Shown: positions 53,474 through 62,182 of the stretch, piece after piece
Layout of the letters: every line of letters starts with the position of its first letter
Numbering within the stretch: the stretch's first letter is position 1
DNA from: G963665405 sp963665405
GTDB taxonomy: Bacteria > Chloroflexota > Dehalococcoidia > Lucifugimonadales > G963665405
DNA: 64,000 nt
Direction: 5' to 3'
Assembly (NCBI GenBank): GCA_963665405.2
Contig: CAXXUH010000004.1
Span: 682,001-746,000, forward strand
Notes under the pieces: generated by a model
Database searches by the model: none
What the model saw: the letters and a program-made list of their open reading frames with translations, nothing else
What the model was told of the DNA's origin: nothing
Made by a program: the position numbers and the translations under genes

Positions 53474-55191
53474 CCCTAATCCACCGAAGGACGGCGTGCA
53501 GGAGGCCTGCTGAAGAAACAAAAGGGTGCGCCTCTGAATCTGGGATAATGGTTTTGAAACAGAAAACCGGTCCCAGAAAAGGAGCACCCGATAGATGCTA
53601 CCACGTAACCACCCCGACCGCATCCAAATCGCCTTCGACGACCACCGCCTGGTGGCCAATGCCGGGCTGATCCTTCCCGCCACCCTCGCCCTGCGCCTTG
53701 GCCTGCCCCAACTCCTCCGGAAGCACCTCGACCTCGGCGGCGCGCCGGGCCGGGCGAACACCGGCGACAAGATGATGACCCTGGTGGCCTCCGCCCTAGC
53801 CGGCGGAGATTGCATCGACGACGCCGATGTGCTGCGCGCCGGCGGGACCGCCCGCGTGCTCGGTTTCACGGCTAAGGCTCCCTCCACCCTGGGCACCTTC
53901 CTGCGCAGCTTCAGGTGGGGCCATGTCCGCCAACTGGACCGGGTGAGCCGCGAGTTGCTGGCCCGGGTCTGGAAGGCCGGTGCCGGACCCGGCGACGCAC
54001 CATTCACCATCGACCTTGATTCGACGATCTGCGAGACCTACGGACTGGCCAAGGAGGGCGCCCGCCACCACGGCTACACCGGTGCGCGGGGCTATCACCC
54101 GCTGCTGGCCGTCGCCGCCGGCACCGGCGACGTGCTGTTGGCCCGCCTGCGCGAGGGCCGGGCCAACACCGCCCGCGGCGCTGCCCACTTCCTGCGTGAA
54201 ACGGTGGGGCGGGTGCGCTACTGCGGAGCCAGGGGCCAACTCACGATGCGGGCCGACAGCGGCTTCTATACCCACGCCGTGGTCGCCGTCTGCCGCCGGA
54301 TGGATGTCCGCTTCTCCATCGCCATCCGCCAGCGCGTCCGCCTGCGGAATCTCATCGAGGCGATACCCGAAGATGCCTGGACGCCGATTCCTTACTGGAT
54401 GGACGGCGCCGCCGATGTGGCCGAGACCACCTGCACCCCGTTCCAGGCCGAGCCGGACGCCGCGCCGGTACGGCTCATCGTCCGGCGGGTGAAGCCGGCG
54501 CCCGGTTCTCAACTGGCTCTCTTCGCCACCTACAGCTATCACGGCTTCATCACCGACCGGGACGGGGAGACGCTGGAACTGGAGGCTGATCATCGCCGTC
54601 ACGCCGAGATCGAGAATGCGATACGCGACCTCAAGTACGGCGTGGGGCTGAACCATCTCCCCTCGGGCCGCTTCGCCGCCAACGGCGCCTGGCTGGCGGT
54701 ACAGGTGATGGCGCACAACCTGGCCCGCTGGACAGCCCGCATCGGCCTGGGTCAGCAGATCGTGACCACCAAGACCCTCAGACGACGGGTCTTTGCCTTG
54801 GTCGGACGGATCACCCGCTCGGCACGCCGATTGACCCTGCATCTTCCCCGGCGCTGGCCCTGGGAGGAGCAGTTCAGCCGCGCCCTGGCCCGACTGCGAG
54901 CCATTCCACTCCCAGCCTGACGGCGCCCGTCCGCCACTGACCCGCCAGCCAACCCAACGTCCCCGCAAACTCGCGCCAGCCCAGTCCGCGAGCGCCTCTT
55001 GCCGTGTCCTATCCCGCCATCTGGCTCGCCACAGCCACTGTAGGCCGCCATCGGTGCCCCCAAAAGCGCCTGCAGACCGCTCGCCAACCTCCCGTCTACC
55101 CAAGTTCGAGCCCGGATCATCGCGCCTGTAACTCCCTCACCCCCTTCCGCTGTCCTCACGCCGTCCATCCCTGTCCTTCGGTGGATTCGGG
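53474..55191 (+). mobile_element. IS1380-family insertion sequence nested in IS256
   Basis: Inverted repeats: left CCCTAATCCACCGAAGGAC, right (read inward) CCCGAATCCACCGAAGGAC. Flanked by CTAAA at 53469-53473 and 55192-55196, a 5-base target duplication. 1718 bases, normal for IS1380. A related but not identical left end is present at 63926. Confidence 0.9.
53595..54920 (+). CDS. IS1380-family transposase
   Basis: 441 residues, DDE type. FTIDLDSTICETYGLAKEGA (Asp about 136), GQLTMRADSGFYTHAVVAV (Asp about 220) and the C-terminal ADHRRHAEIENAIRDLKYGV (Glu about 340) followed by GLNHLPSGRFAANGAW are typical of the family. AAAAGGAGCACC precedes ATG 53595. Complete, and the only intact transposase in this nested pair that was inserted last. 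Confidence 0.92.
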   Translation: MLPRNHPDRIQIAFDDHRLVANAGLILPATLALRLGLPQLLRKHLDLGGAPGRANTGDKMMTLVASALAGGDCIDDADVLRAGGTARVLGFTAKAPSTLGTFLRSFRWGHVRQLDRVSRELLARVWKAGAGPGDAPFTIDLDSTICETYGLAKEGARHHGYTGARGYHPLLAVAAGTGDVLLARLREGRANTARGAAHFLRETVGRVRYCGARGQLTMRADSGFYTHAVVAVCRRMDVRFSIAIRQRVRLRNLIEAIPEDAWTPIPYWMDGAADVAETTCTPFQAEPDAAPVRLIVRRVKPAPGSQLALFATYSYHGFITDRDGETLELEADHRRHAEIENAIRDLKYGVGLNHLPSGRFAANGAWLAVQVMAHNLARWTARIGLGQQIVTTKTLRRRVFALVGRITRSARRLTLHLPRRWPWEEQFSRALARLRAIPLPA

Positions 55192-55245
55192 CTAAACAAC
55201 AGCAACACGATGACGCACTCTTACACCACTTGACGGGACGTGACC

Positions 55246-55358
55246 CTGGCGAATGCGCTGAAAACTAAACTGAGGCGGTTGATCGGCAATGAACCGCGTC
55301 TTGCCGAACGCCTCGAGGTGCACAGCATTGACGCGATCGGTCGGCGCCTTGTCAAGGG
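55246..55358 (+). pseudogene. UvrD-like helicase gene, 3' continuation after IS256
   Basis: Starts in the right target duplication (CTGGCGAA) and continues LANALKTKLRRLIGNEPRL then AERLEVHSIDAIGRRLV, which is the helicase sequence expected after TTFSDALA. Joining 52151 to 55254 restores one frame. The similarity ends at about 55358; the sequence after (EKVYHCGGGIVYHRHD) is not recognised and precedes an IS21 end. So the gene was already cut short before or by that element. Confidence 0.78.
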
Positions 55359-55478
55359 CGGCGAGAAGGTGTACCACTGCGGCGGAGGAATCGTGTACCA
55401 CCGGCACGATGAGAAAGGACTGAATTGGGAGCCGGGTGGGATCAGGTCAGGAGCAGGGGTCCGCAGTTCCGGAGTGAG

Positions 55479-56261
55479 TCAGGAGTCGACCGGATCATCC
55501 GATACCTGGGAGGCGGCGCTCTGCCGGCTGTGCTTGAGACGGTAGCTGTCGCCGTTCATCTCCAGGATGTGAACGTGGTGGGTGAGCCGGTCAAGCAGAG
55601 CGCCGGTGAGCCTCTCGGAGCCGAACACGTCGGTCCACTCGTCGAAGGGCAGGTTGGTGGTGACCAGGACGGAGCCCCGTTCGTAGCGCTGGCTGAAGAC
55701 CTCGAAGAGGAGTTCCGCACCGGTGGTGGAGAGGGGGACGAAGCCCAACTCGTCGATGATGAGAAGCCTGAGGCGGGCCAGTTGCCGCTGCAGGTTGAGC
55801 AGCCGGCGATCGTCTCTGGCCTCCATGAGCTCGTGGACCAGGGCCGCGGCGGTGGTGAAGCCTACGGACATTCCCTTTTGGCAGGCGGCCAGGCCCAGAC
55901 CCAGGGCCACGTGGGTCTTGCCGGTGCCACTGTTGCCGACGGCGATGACATTCTCCCTATGCTCGATGTATTCACACCGGGCCAGTTCCATGACCAGTTG
56001 TTTGTTCACCGAGGGTATGGCCAGGAAGTCGAAGGTGTCCAGGCTTTTGACGGCAGGGAAACGGGCGGCCCGGATCCGGCGCTGCACCATGCGCTGGTGT
56101 CGGTCAATGAGTTCCAGTTCGGAGAGACGCAGCAGGTAGTCAGGGTGGTCCACATTCTCGGCGGCGCACTGGGCGGCCAGCTTGCGGTACTCCCTGAGGA
56201 AGGTGGGAAGCCGTAGTTCCTTCAGGTGGTGTTCCAGGAGCAGCGTGGACCGGTTGCTCAT
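55479..56261 (-). CDS. istB: IS21 helper ATPase IstB
   Basis: AAA+ ATPase that helps the IS21 transposase choose targets. 260 residues: HHLKELRLPTFLREYRKLAA start, LAIPSVNKQLVMELARCEYI, Walker A VIAVGNSGTGKTHVALGLGL (about 103-122), Walker B LRLLIIDELGFVPLS (about 165), and SERLTGALLDRLTHHVHILE. All motifs intact. Its ATG overlaps the istA stop. Confidence 0.92.
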   Translation of the reverse strand: MSNRSTLLLEHHLKELRLPTFLREYRKLAAQCAAENVDHPDYLLRLSELELIDRHQRMVQRRIRAARFPAVKSLDTFDFLAIPSVNKQLVMELARCEYIEHRENVIAVGNSGTGKTHVALGLGLAACQKGMSVGFTTAAALVHELMEARDDRRLLNLQRQLARLRLLIIDELGFVPLSTTGAELLFEVFSQRYERGSVLVTTNLPFDEWTDVFGSERLTGALLDRLTHHVHILEMNGDSYRLKHSRQSAASQVSDDPVDS

Positions 56262-57607
56262 GCCGCCCTCCCCGGCAGGAGGGCCAGGTAGTCCGTGGCG
56301 CTGGTGGTCTTCACGCTGACCCGGGGCAGGTAGGGATAGAGGTCCAGGTCAAGCCTGGGGGGTCGTCCTTCCAGGTGACACAGCAGCAGGTGCTTCACGG
56401 CATCAAAACTGATGGCGCCCAGCCGGAGGGCGTCCTGCACGGCGTGGTGGACTTCCTGGTGGGAGAAATTTTCCAGAAGTCGCAGCACCTGCACGAATTC
56501 CCGCTTGCCCCTCCGTCCCATCCTGGACTCCAGCAGACGGCGCAGCGTAGCGAACTCTTCGGGGAGTTGCCATCCTTGCAACGGAGCGGCCTGGTCCAGG
56601 GCCGCCGTCTTCTGCTCCAACAGGGGCAGGTAGTGGATGGGATCGAAGACGAAGTCGTCCCTTTCGTAGGAGCGGGGATGTCTGGCAATGACCTCAGCGC
56701 CGCAGCTGATCACCACCTCAGCCACGTAGCCTTTTACCAGCACGTCCCGGTGTCCAAAGGCCACCGGCGCCGAGTAGTCATTGGTCTTGTACCGGACCAG
56801 GGACAGGGAGCTCACCCGGCTGGCCTGCTTATTGCAGGCATCATAGGGCACGGCGGGCAGGGGCAGCAGGGCTTCCAGGTCCCGCTCCATGCGCTGGCCG
56901 ATGGTCTCATCGTGTCCTCGCAGCACGGAGTCCATCCGTGCCAGGCAGCGCTCCTCCAGGTGGGCATTCAGGGCGTCAAAGCTCTGGAAGGACGGCACGG
57001 GTACCAGGAAGTTGCGGCGCACGTAGCCCACCATCCCTTCCACCTTCCCCTTGTCATTGCCCTTGCCAGGACGGCCGAACCGGTCCTCGAACAGGTAGTG
57101 GGACTGTAACTCGGTGAAGGCTCGGGTCCGCTGGCGCCTGCCGTCGCCCAGTATCCGGGCCACCGCCAGCTTCGTGTTGTCGTACAGAATGCTCTGGGGC
57201 ACGCCGCCCAGAGAGGCGAAAGCCGAGACGTGGCCGTCCAGGAACGCCTCGGTGGTCTCTGCCGGATAGGCCTTCACGAAGCAGCCATCGCTGTGGGGCA
57301 GGTCCAGCACCAAGTAGTGCGCCTTCCGCTCCACCCCGCCGATGATCACCCGGGCTTCGCCAAAGTCGCACTGGGCGTGGCCTGGCGCGTGGGACAAGGG
57401 GACGAACATCTCCTGGGTCCGCCGCCGGCGCTCCCTCACATAGTCCTTGACTATGGTGTACTGACCGTCGAACCCGTGCTCGTCACGCAGCCGCTCAAAG
57501 ATCCGCTTGGCCGTGTGGCGCTGCTTCCTGGGAACCTGGCGGTCAGCTTCCAGGATGGCGTCAATCACCCCGGTGAAGGGCTCAAGCCTGGGCCGGCGGG
57601 GAGCCAA
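56258..57607 (-). pseudogene. istA: IS21 transposase IstA lacking its N-terminal HTH
   Basis: 449 residues from TTG 57607. The DDE integrase core is present: GHAQCDFGEARVIIGG (Asp), QSILYDNTKLAVARIL (Asp) and GNDKGKVEGMVGYVRRNFLV (Glu), with the C-terminal Mu-like domain. Full IstA is about 500 residues with a N-terminal HTH; here LEPFTGVIDAILEADRQVPR begins almost at the start. Upstream a separate frame encodes MTVSLSTVGRHLKQG, an HTH-like stretch cut off by stops, so the gene is probably broken by a frameshift or deletion. Confidence 0.78.
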
Positions 57608-57736
57608 GCATCCATTCGTGTAGTAGTCACCTCAGCACCCCTTGCTTCAAATGCCGTCCCACAGTTGACAAGCTCACGGTCATACTTGCTCTATCTCCAA
57701 CTGATGTCCCTAGCGGACGTCGGCCTCGTTTCCCCC

Positions 57737-58609
57737 CTACGCCTTCGCGGTTCGCGGGCTGGTCAACTCACGTTGCTCGTGAAACAGGAGCTGATTGGCG
57801 TAGCCGGCATACTTTCCAAAGTAGTCCTGGGCCCACATCACCAGATCATCGCCGTAGGGCTGTTCCCGGCGCGGGAAGTAAGACGTCATGGCTCTTGCCA
57901 CCCACCTGTCGACCGGAAACGCCTCCATCTTGTCTAGAGAGAACAGAGAGATGCAGTCGGCCACTTTGTCTCCGATTCCGTAGCAGCCCATCAGTCGCCG
58001 CTTGGCCTCGGCGTAGCACACCTCTGGCTGCGACAGATAGGCGAGGTCGAGCCTCCCAGCATGTATCCGCTCAGCAGCGGCGATTATCTTGGAATGGCGG
58101 TCCATGCCCAACCCTAACTCCGCTAGGGTCTCCACACCGGCCTCCAGAACCATGTCCGGCGTTGGGAACGTATGGCGCACCTCGTCGGCAAGCTCCAACG
58201 GTTGCCCGAGCGTCTCCGCGATGCTCTCCACAATGGCGCTGATGCGACTGACATTGTTGGTGGCAGAGCAGATGTAGCTAACCATGCACTCCCAGGGGTC
58301 CTGTTGGCGCAGCACGCGCAGGTGCGGGTATTTGTTCAGCAGCCTGGCGACATTCCTGTCGCGGGCCGATAGCTCGGCCCGCATGGCCGGAATGTTGTCG
58401 TCGAGCCGGAAGTAGGAACGTACCAGAGCGTCCAACTCGGCCGCAGCCCTGTACTCGACGCCACCGCTGACCTGCCTGATGTGGATTAGGTTCCCATTCA
58501 GCACCCCGGAATGCCAGTCACACTCCCATGGACGCCAGCGGAAGTCCTGTGTCCCATCAAGGACTGCGTCTAGGTCGAAGGGCTGGTCAATATCGAGTCG
58601 CTGGGTCAT
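57737..58609 (-). CDS. 8-oxoguanine DNA glycosylase / AlkA-OGG1 type (HhH-GPD)
   Basis: Base-excision repair glycosylase/lyase. 290 residues: N-terminal OGG-type domain (FRWRPWECDWHSGVLNGNLI), then HhH-GPD: DPWECMVSYICSATNNVSRI (about 105-125), and the hairpin MGCYGIGDKVADCISLFSLD with the catalytic Lys (about 218), followed by AFPVDRWVARAM with the Asp (about 236). Typical length. Cargo gene of the island, placed between IS21 and the IS3-like element. The start Shine-Dalgarno is weak (GAGAGG 11 bases upstream). Confidence 0.88.
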   Translation of the reverse strand: MTQRLDIDQPFDLDAVLDGTQDFRWRPWECDWHSGVLNGNLIHIRQVSGGVEYRAAAELDALVRSYFRLDDNIPAMRAELSARDRNVARLLNKYPHLRVLRQQDPWECMVSYICSATNNVSRISAIVESIAETLGQPLELADEVRHTFPTPDMVLEAGVETLAELGLGMDRHSKIIAAAERIHAGRLDLAYLSQPEVCYAEAKRRLMGCYGIGDKVADCISLFSLDKMEAFPVDRWVARAMTSYFPRREQPYGDDLVMWAQDYFGKYAGYANQLLFHEQRELTSPRTAKA

Positions 58610-58775
58610 TGCGTTCGCTACGTCCTCTCATAATTCCTCCTGTCTTGGCGTCACGCCACTCTCCATCCGATAACCGACACCGAGTGCGGTGAGGATGTAG
58701 GTCGGGCCCTCCGCCTCGCCGCTTATCGGGTGTGTTGGCAACCAGGAAAATTGGGACACTTTGTGACCCGAGAGA

Positions 58776-59822
58776 TCAGGCGGGTGGAGGGTGTTTTGTG
58801 AGTTCTCTGAGGGCTCTGTTGTAGGCTCGTCTGCGCTCGATCGTCTTCGTCTGCACCTCCTTCCTGCGTTGTAGGATCCTCTCCCGCCTCCCGTTGAGGA
58901 CATCAGAGGGTGTCACGTTCCCCAGTGCCTTGTGGTAGCGCCGGTAGTTGTAGTAGCTGACGAAGGCGGCTAGAGCTGCCTCCAGATCAGAGGGCAGCTC
59001 ATAAGGGACCTGGTTCACGTCCCGCTTCACGCTCTGGTGATAGCGCTCCAGCTTGCCATTGGTCTGAGGGTGAAAAGGCGCAGCCAGGATGTGCCTGATA
59101 CCCACCATGCTCAGGTAGTCCCTGAAGGCACGAGAGACGTAGCCAGGACCGTTGTCGCTCAGCAGCCTGGTACGGTCTGCCACGGGGATGTCGGTCATGC
59201 CGGTCCTGTCCACCGCCTCCTGGACGACCTCGATGAATGAGTCAGCCGTCATGTCCCGCTGCAGCTTATGGGCCAGGATGGAGCGGGAGTAGTCGTCCAT
59301 CACGGTGACCAGGTAGTAGTAGCCCCAGCCGACGACCCTGAAGTAGGAGGCGTCGGTGGCCCATAGCTGGTGAGGACCGGTGGTCTTGCGGTGGTACTCC
59401 TTACCAGCCTTGAGCTGCATCTCGGGGCTCTTCACTAAACCCTCCCTGCGGAGGATGCGGTAGACGGTCGACTCAGAGACCGAGAAGCCCTCACTGTCGG
59501 TGATCCAGGCAGCCAGTTGACGGCAGCTCAGTTCTGGGAGCTGTCTGGCTGCGGCCAGTAGGGCCTGTTCCTCTTCGGCGGTGAGGCGATTCCAGGGTGG
59601 CTTACCGCCTCCCGGCCGGTCATCGAGACCTCGATGGTGTTGCCGGCCCAGCCACCGATAGTAGGTGCTCTTAGGTATGCCGAGTTCTCTGAGGACCTGA
59701 CGTCTGGGGTGCGGTGAGAAAGCCACCTGACCCAGGAGCACCGCTTTATGGGAGGGGCTCACCCTCTGATACCGTCGGCGTCCGACAGCATCGGTATGGC
59801 CGTTTTTTTGGGGAATTATCAA
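58776..59822 (-). CDS. IS3/IS481-like DDE transposase
   Basis: 348 residues. N-terminal HTH (RRQVLRELGIPKSTYYRWLG), second helical HTH-like part (LSCRQLAAWITDSEGFSVSE), then rve integrase core with Asp in HQLWATDASYFRVVGWGYYY (about 153), Asp in TRLLSDNGPGYVSRAFRDYL (about 220) and Glu in HPQTNGKLERYHQSVKRDV (about 257). The ORF starts at AATTCCCCAAAAAAACGG, an A7 run typical of IS3 programmed frameshifting, but no OrfA frame precedes it. So either a single-ORF IS or an OrfB that has lost its partner. Confidence 0.82.
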   Translation of the reverse strand: MIIPQKNGHTDAVGRRRYQRVSPSHKAVLLGQVAFSPHPRRQVLRELGIPKSTYYRWLGRQHHRGLDDRPGGGKPPWNRLTAEEEQALLAAARQLPELSCRQLAAWITDSEGFSVSESTVYRILRREGLVKSPEMQLKAGKEYHRKTTGPHQLWATDASYFRVVGWGYYYLVTVMDDYSRSILAHKLQRDMTADSFIEVVQEAVDRTGMTDIPVADRTRLLSDNGPGYVSRAFRDYLSMVGIRHILAAPFHPQTNGKLERYHQSVKRDVNQVPYELPSDLEAALAAFVSYYNYRRYHKALGNVTPSDVLNGRRERILQRRKEVQTKTIERRRAYNRALRELTKHPPPA

Positions 59823-59833
59823 GAATGTTACCC
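59814..59833. repeat. IS1595-like terminal repeat remnant
   Basis: AATTATCAAGAATGTTACCC matches the IS1595 end at 62125-62144 (GATTGTCAAGTATGTTACCC) at 17 of 20 positions. Suggests an old IS1595-type end now fused to the IS3-like element. Confidence 0.5.
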
Positions 59834-59840
59834 ATAGCCG

Positions 59841-59957
59841 CTAAGGCCGCACAGGCCCCTTCAGTGGGCGCACCAGGGCCTTTATCACCGACTCGAACGG
59901 CCCGTGAATCGGGGGGATAAGCTTCTCCGGGCGGCCTATTCGCTTCTTCTGCTTCAT
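59841..59957 (-). CDS. Small basic protein (38 residues)
   Basis: ATG 59957 with AGGAGG about seven bases upstream, stop TAG at 59841. Sequence MKQKKRIGRPEKLIPPIHGP...: a very basic N-terminus with a GRP motif, then an amphipathic stretch (FESVIKALVRPLKGPVRP). It resembles small antitoxin-like proteins with a basic N-terminal arm; no family confirmed. Good ribosome site and protein-like composition support it. Confidence 0.5.
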   Translation of the reverse strand: MKQKKRIGRPEKLIPPIHGPFESVIKALVRPLKGPVRP

Positions 59958-60140
59958 CGTCGTTCCTCCTTGACGCACGTTAGGACTAGCGTGTACACTC
60001 CCCCCCTGCTACAGCCCCTCGGTCAATAGTATCATTTGCCGTCAGCCTTGAGAAGGGTTTGGCCTCATGCCTCCTTGCGAGGCTGACATGGACCAGGCGG
60101 CTGTTGCAAGTAGCCAAATCCTACTTGCAAGGGGGCTTCC

Positions 60141-60765
60141 ATGCCGCTACAACGCCTGGGATATCTGTGGGTCGCACTCATTGGTCTAGGTGTCCTGATT
60201 CTGACGGTTGCATGTTCGTCCATCACCCGCGCCAACATCCACGCCTACGCCGAGCACGCCAATCGCTACACCCACTCTTGCGCCAGTCGCTACGCCTACG
60301 CTTGCGCCAACATCCACGCCTACGCCGAGCACGCCAACACACGTTCCTTCGCTTGGCGTGACGTGCGCGCAGGTCTATCAGTCGCTCGTCGCTTCATCGG
60401 TAAGCTGGGTGCCACAGGGCCGACTTAACCGGCACACGGAGGATTGGCACTCCACGATGACGCCCAACGGTGCCATTATGGTTGACCTCTTCGGCCCATG
60501 CACGGGGCTAGAGGCGGTGGAAATATGGTTCAGGCAGACAGCCCCTCTCGACCAGGTAATCATCACGCGTGACATCGTGGTTGCAGCAGCGGCACCTGAC
60601 CATGCCGCAAAAGTCGGCGCGTGGTTCGACGACGCCCTTGAACGCATGGTGGAAACGGGGGATCTCGTCCAGCGGGAGCGTCTCTCTCAAATCTACCTGA
60701 CGATGGCCTATTTGGAGAGGTCGAACCAGTTTGCGTACACCATGGATGTCAAGCCGCAGCAATGA
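60141..60765 (+). pseudogene. Lipoprotein with Pro/Thr repeat linker, frameshifted
   Basis: ATG 60141 encodes a lipoprotein signal (MPLQRLGYLWVALIGLGVLI, then LTVACSS lipobox) in frame 0, but the Pro/Thr linker (PAPTSTPTPSTP, ATPTLAP, repeated) and the C-terminal domain (TCAQVYQSLVASSVSWVPQG, IMVDLFGPCTGLEAVEIWFR, YLERSNQFAYTMDVKPQQ) are in frame 1. The frame change lies at about 60205-60235. The linker DNA holds a repeated unit (CGCCAACATCCACGCCTACG at about 60230 and 60304), a slippage-prone sequence. One missing or extra base breaks the gene. The C-terminal domain is not recognised. Confidence 0.6.
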
Positions 60766-60875
60766 GCGTAAGGTCAACCGACCGCCCAAACAGATCCCAC
60801 TTCTAGGCCCTGACGCATTGGATCCCCCCCTTGCAGCAGTCGGCTATGACTTCAGAGGCAACAGGGGTGCCGGCT

Positions 60876-61139
60876 TTATAGGTCATAGCCAAGCCGCAGT
60901 CTGTCCAAAGCTTCATGGCCTATCCAGGTAAGATTACGAAGTTCATAGCGTGCGAGAGGTTCCTCGCCACCGGAACTTTTCCGAATCTCCAAGAGTCCGG
61001 CCTGACCACAAAGACCTATATGGTAGTGGACCGATTCTTGGGAGAAGTCCGAACATCTCGGCGCGTCATGATATCGGCCATCCGTCTGCGCTTCCACGTA
61101 TTCCAAGATCTTCCGAATAAGACTCATATCTCGTTTCAT
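60876..61139 (-). CDS. DUF2513 family protein (phage-type winged helix)
   Basis: 87 residues: MKRDMSLIRKILEYVEAQTD, SQESVHYHIGLCGQAGLLEI, RYELRNLTWIGHEALDRLR. Matches DUF2513, a small winged-helix protein common in phages and islands, function unknown. GGGGAG lies seven bases before ATG. The IS1595 transposase gene stops 11 bases upstream of its start. Confidence 0.78.
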   Translation of the reverse strand: MKRDMSLIRKILEYVEAQTDGRYHDAPRCSDFSQESVHYHIGLCGQAGLLEIRKSSGGEEPLARYELRNLTWIGHEALDRLRLGYDL

Positions 61140-61149
61140 GATATCTCCC

Positions 61150-62079
61150 CTATGCGATCAGGTCTTGATACCGGAGCCGTTTCCCGTTCATGCCCCGGAT
61201 GACGTTGCGAACCTGGTTGATGGTGTCATTCGAGCGGCTGTTGTGCCGGCCTTCAAACTCGCTGGCGTAGCGGTGTAGGTGCTTAGCGCTCATCTGGTGG
61301 TAGACACCAACGTACCCGCGCTTGAGCATGGCCCAATGGCTCTCGATCCCGTTGGTGTGTGCCATACCGTGGACGTACTCCCGGGCTGAATGCTTGACCG
61401 TCTCGTGCGAGCGGTTCAGCCCGTTATAGGCGGCGGCTTCGTCGGTATAGACCTGGGCAGTGGATTCCGTCCTGGCTTCTACGAAGCCTTGCAGCGTGGG
61501 CGCGTCCGTGGACGCTATGGCGGCGGTGGAGACTTGGCCCGTCTCCCGATCCTTAGCTCCCACAACCGCCATCTTGCCAACCGCTCCCCGTCCGGCGTGA
61601 AGCTTCTTGCTCTCATGCTTGTTCCGCTCCTTACCCCCAATATAGGTCTCGTCAACCTCAACTGGACCACCGAACAGCCCGCCATCCGCCTCCCATGCCT
61701 TGCGGATGCGGTGGGCCAGGTGCCAAGCGGAGGGCTGCGATATGCCCAAGTCCCGATGCAGCTTCATGCTGCTGACACCCTTCAAGCTGGTATTCAGGAG
61801 GAATACCGCCAATGCCCACTTGTGCAGGGGGATGTTGGAGCCTTGCATCACCGTGTCCGTCTTAACACTAAAGTCCTTGCGGCAATCGCGGCAACGGAAG
61901 GGCTGTGGCTTGCGCGTAGGCCGCTCCTGGACGTTCAGGGAGCCACACCTAGGGCAAGCTACCCCGTTGGGCCAGCGAGCTTCTATGAACATCACCTCAG
62001 CCGTTTCCTCGTCACCGAACTGTTTGACCGCCTCTATCAGTGTGATTCCTTGTCGAAAACTCTTGCCTGGCATCTGCAT
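61150..62079 (-). CDS. IS1595-family transposase (ISXO2-like)
   Basis: 309 residues from ATG 62079. N-terminal zinc ribbon GVACPRCGSLNVQERPTRKP, FRCRDCRKDFSVKTDT; HTH-like LGISQPSAWHLAHRIRKAWE; then ISXO2-like DDE core: GPVEVDETYIGGKERNKHES (Asp), STAQVYTDEAAAYNGLNRSH (Asp), GMAHTNGIESHWAMLKRGYV (Asn/Glu). A longer frame to 62184 would add residues translated from the TIR side and is unlikely. GGGGG lies before ATG. The left TIR is at 62125; the right TIR was not found. Confidence 0.9.
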   Translation of the reverse strand: MQMPGKSFRQGITLIEAVKQFGDEETAEVMFIEARWPNGVACPRCGSLNVQERPTRKPQPFRCRDCRKDFSVKTDTVMQGSNIPLHKWALAVFLLNTSLKGVSSMKLHRDLGISQPSAWHLAHRIRKAWEADGGLFGGPVEVDETYIGGKERNKHESKKLHAGRGAVGKMAVVGAKDRETGQVSTAAIASTDAPTLQGFVEARTESTAQVYTDEAAAYNGLNRSHETVKHSAREYVHGMAHTNGIESHWAMLKRGYVGVYHQMSAKHLHRYASEFEGRHNSRSNDTINQVRNVIRGMNGKRLRYQDLIA

Positions 62080-62124
62080 GACCCCCTTGCCTGTATGGGT
62101 AATATTATACAGGAAACTAGGCGT

Positions 62125-62144
62125 GATTGTCAAGTATGTTACCC
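62125..62144. repeat. IS1595 terminal repeat
   Basis: GATTGTCAAGTATGTTACCC upstream of the IS1595 transposase (read inward as GGGTAACATACTTGACAATC). A diverged copy lies at 59814-59833. Confidence 0.55.
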
Positions 62145-62182
62145 TATCTCTAAAGACCAAATACGTAAATGAGAATGTGAAC

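Larger units (their letters stand above)
52152..55245 (+). mobile_element. IS256-family insertion sequence, itself split by an IS1380 element
   Basis: Ends match as imperfect inverted repeats: AGTAGAGTCCCAGGAAGTGG at left, GGTCACGTCCCGTCAAGTGG read inward at right, both continuing TGTAAGAG. Flanked by 8-base target duplications CTGGCGAA (52144-52151 and 55246-55253). Without the inner element (1718 bases plus a 5-base duplication) it is about 1371 bases, normal for IS256. The transposase ORF is intact; the inner insertion lies at its stop codon. Confidence 0.88.
55425..57620 (-). mobile_element. IS21-family insertion sequence, probably truncated at the istA start
   Basis: Carries istA and istB on the - strand with a 4-base overlap. 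Clear ends could not be fixed: GTGGGATCAGG near 55437 may be one terminus. The istA gene lacks its N-terminal HTH, so the upstream part has been lost or damaged. Target duplication not found. Confidence 0.65.

Noticed and set aside
59800..59822. Programmed frameshift in the IS3-like element
   Set aside because: The A7 run is suitable, but no OrfA frame lies upstream, so there is nothing to shift from.
60225..60340. CRISPR-like array in the repeat-rich stretch
   Set aside because: The repeats are short, unspaced Pro/Thr codon repeats of a lipoprotein linker, with no spacers.
61700..62182. Upstream extension of the small gene at 62183
   Set aside because: It would run antisense through the IS1595 transposase; ATG 62183 is the first sensible start outside it.
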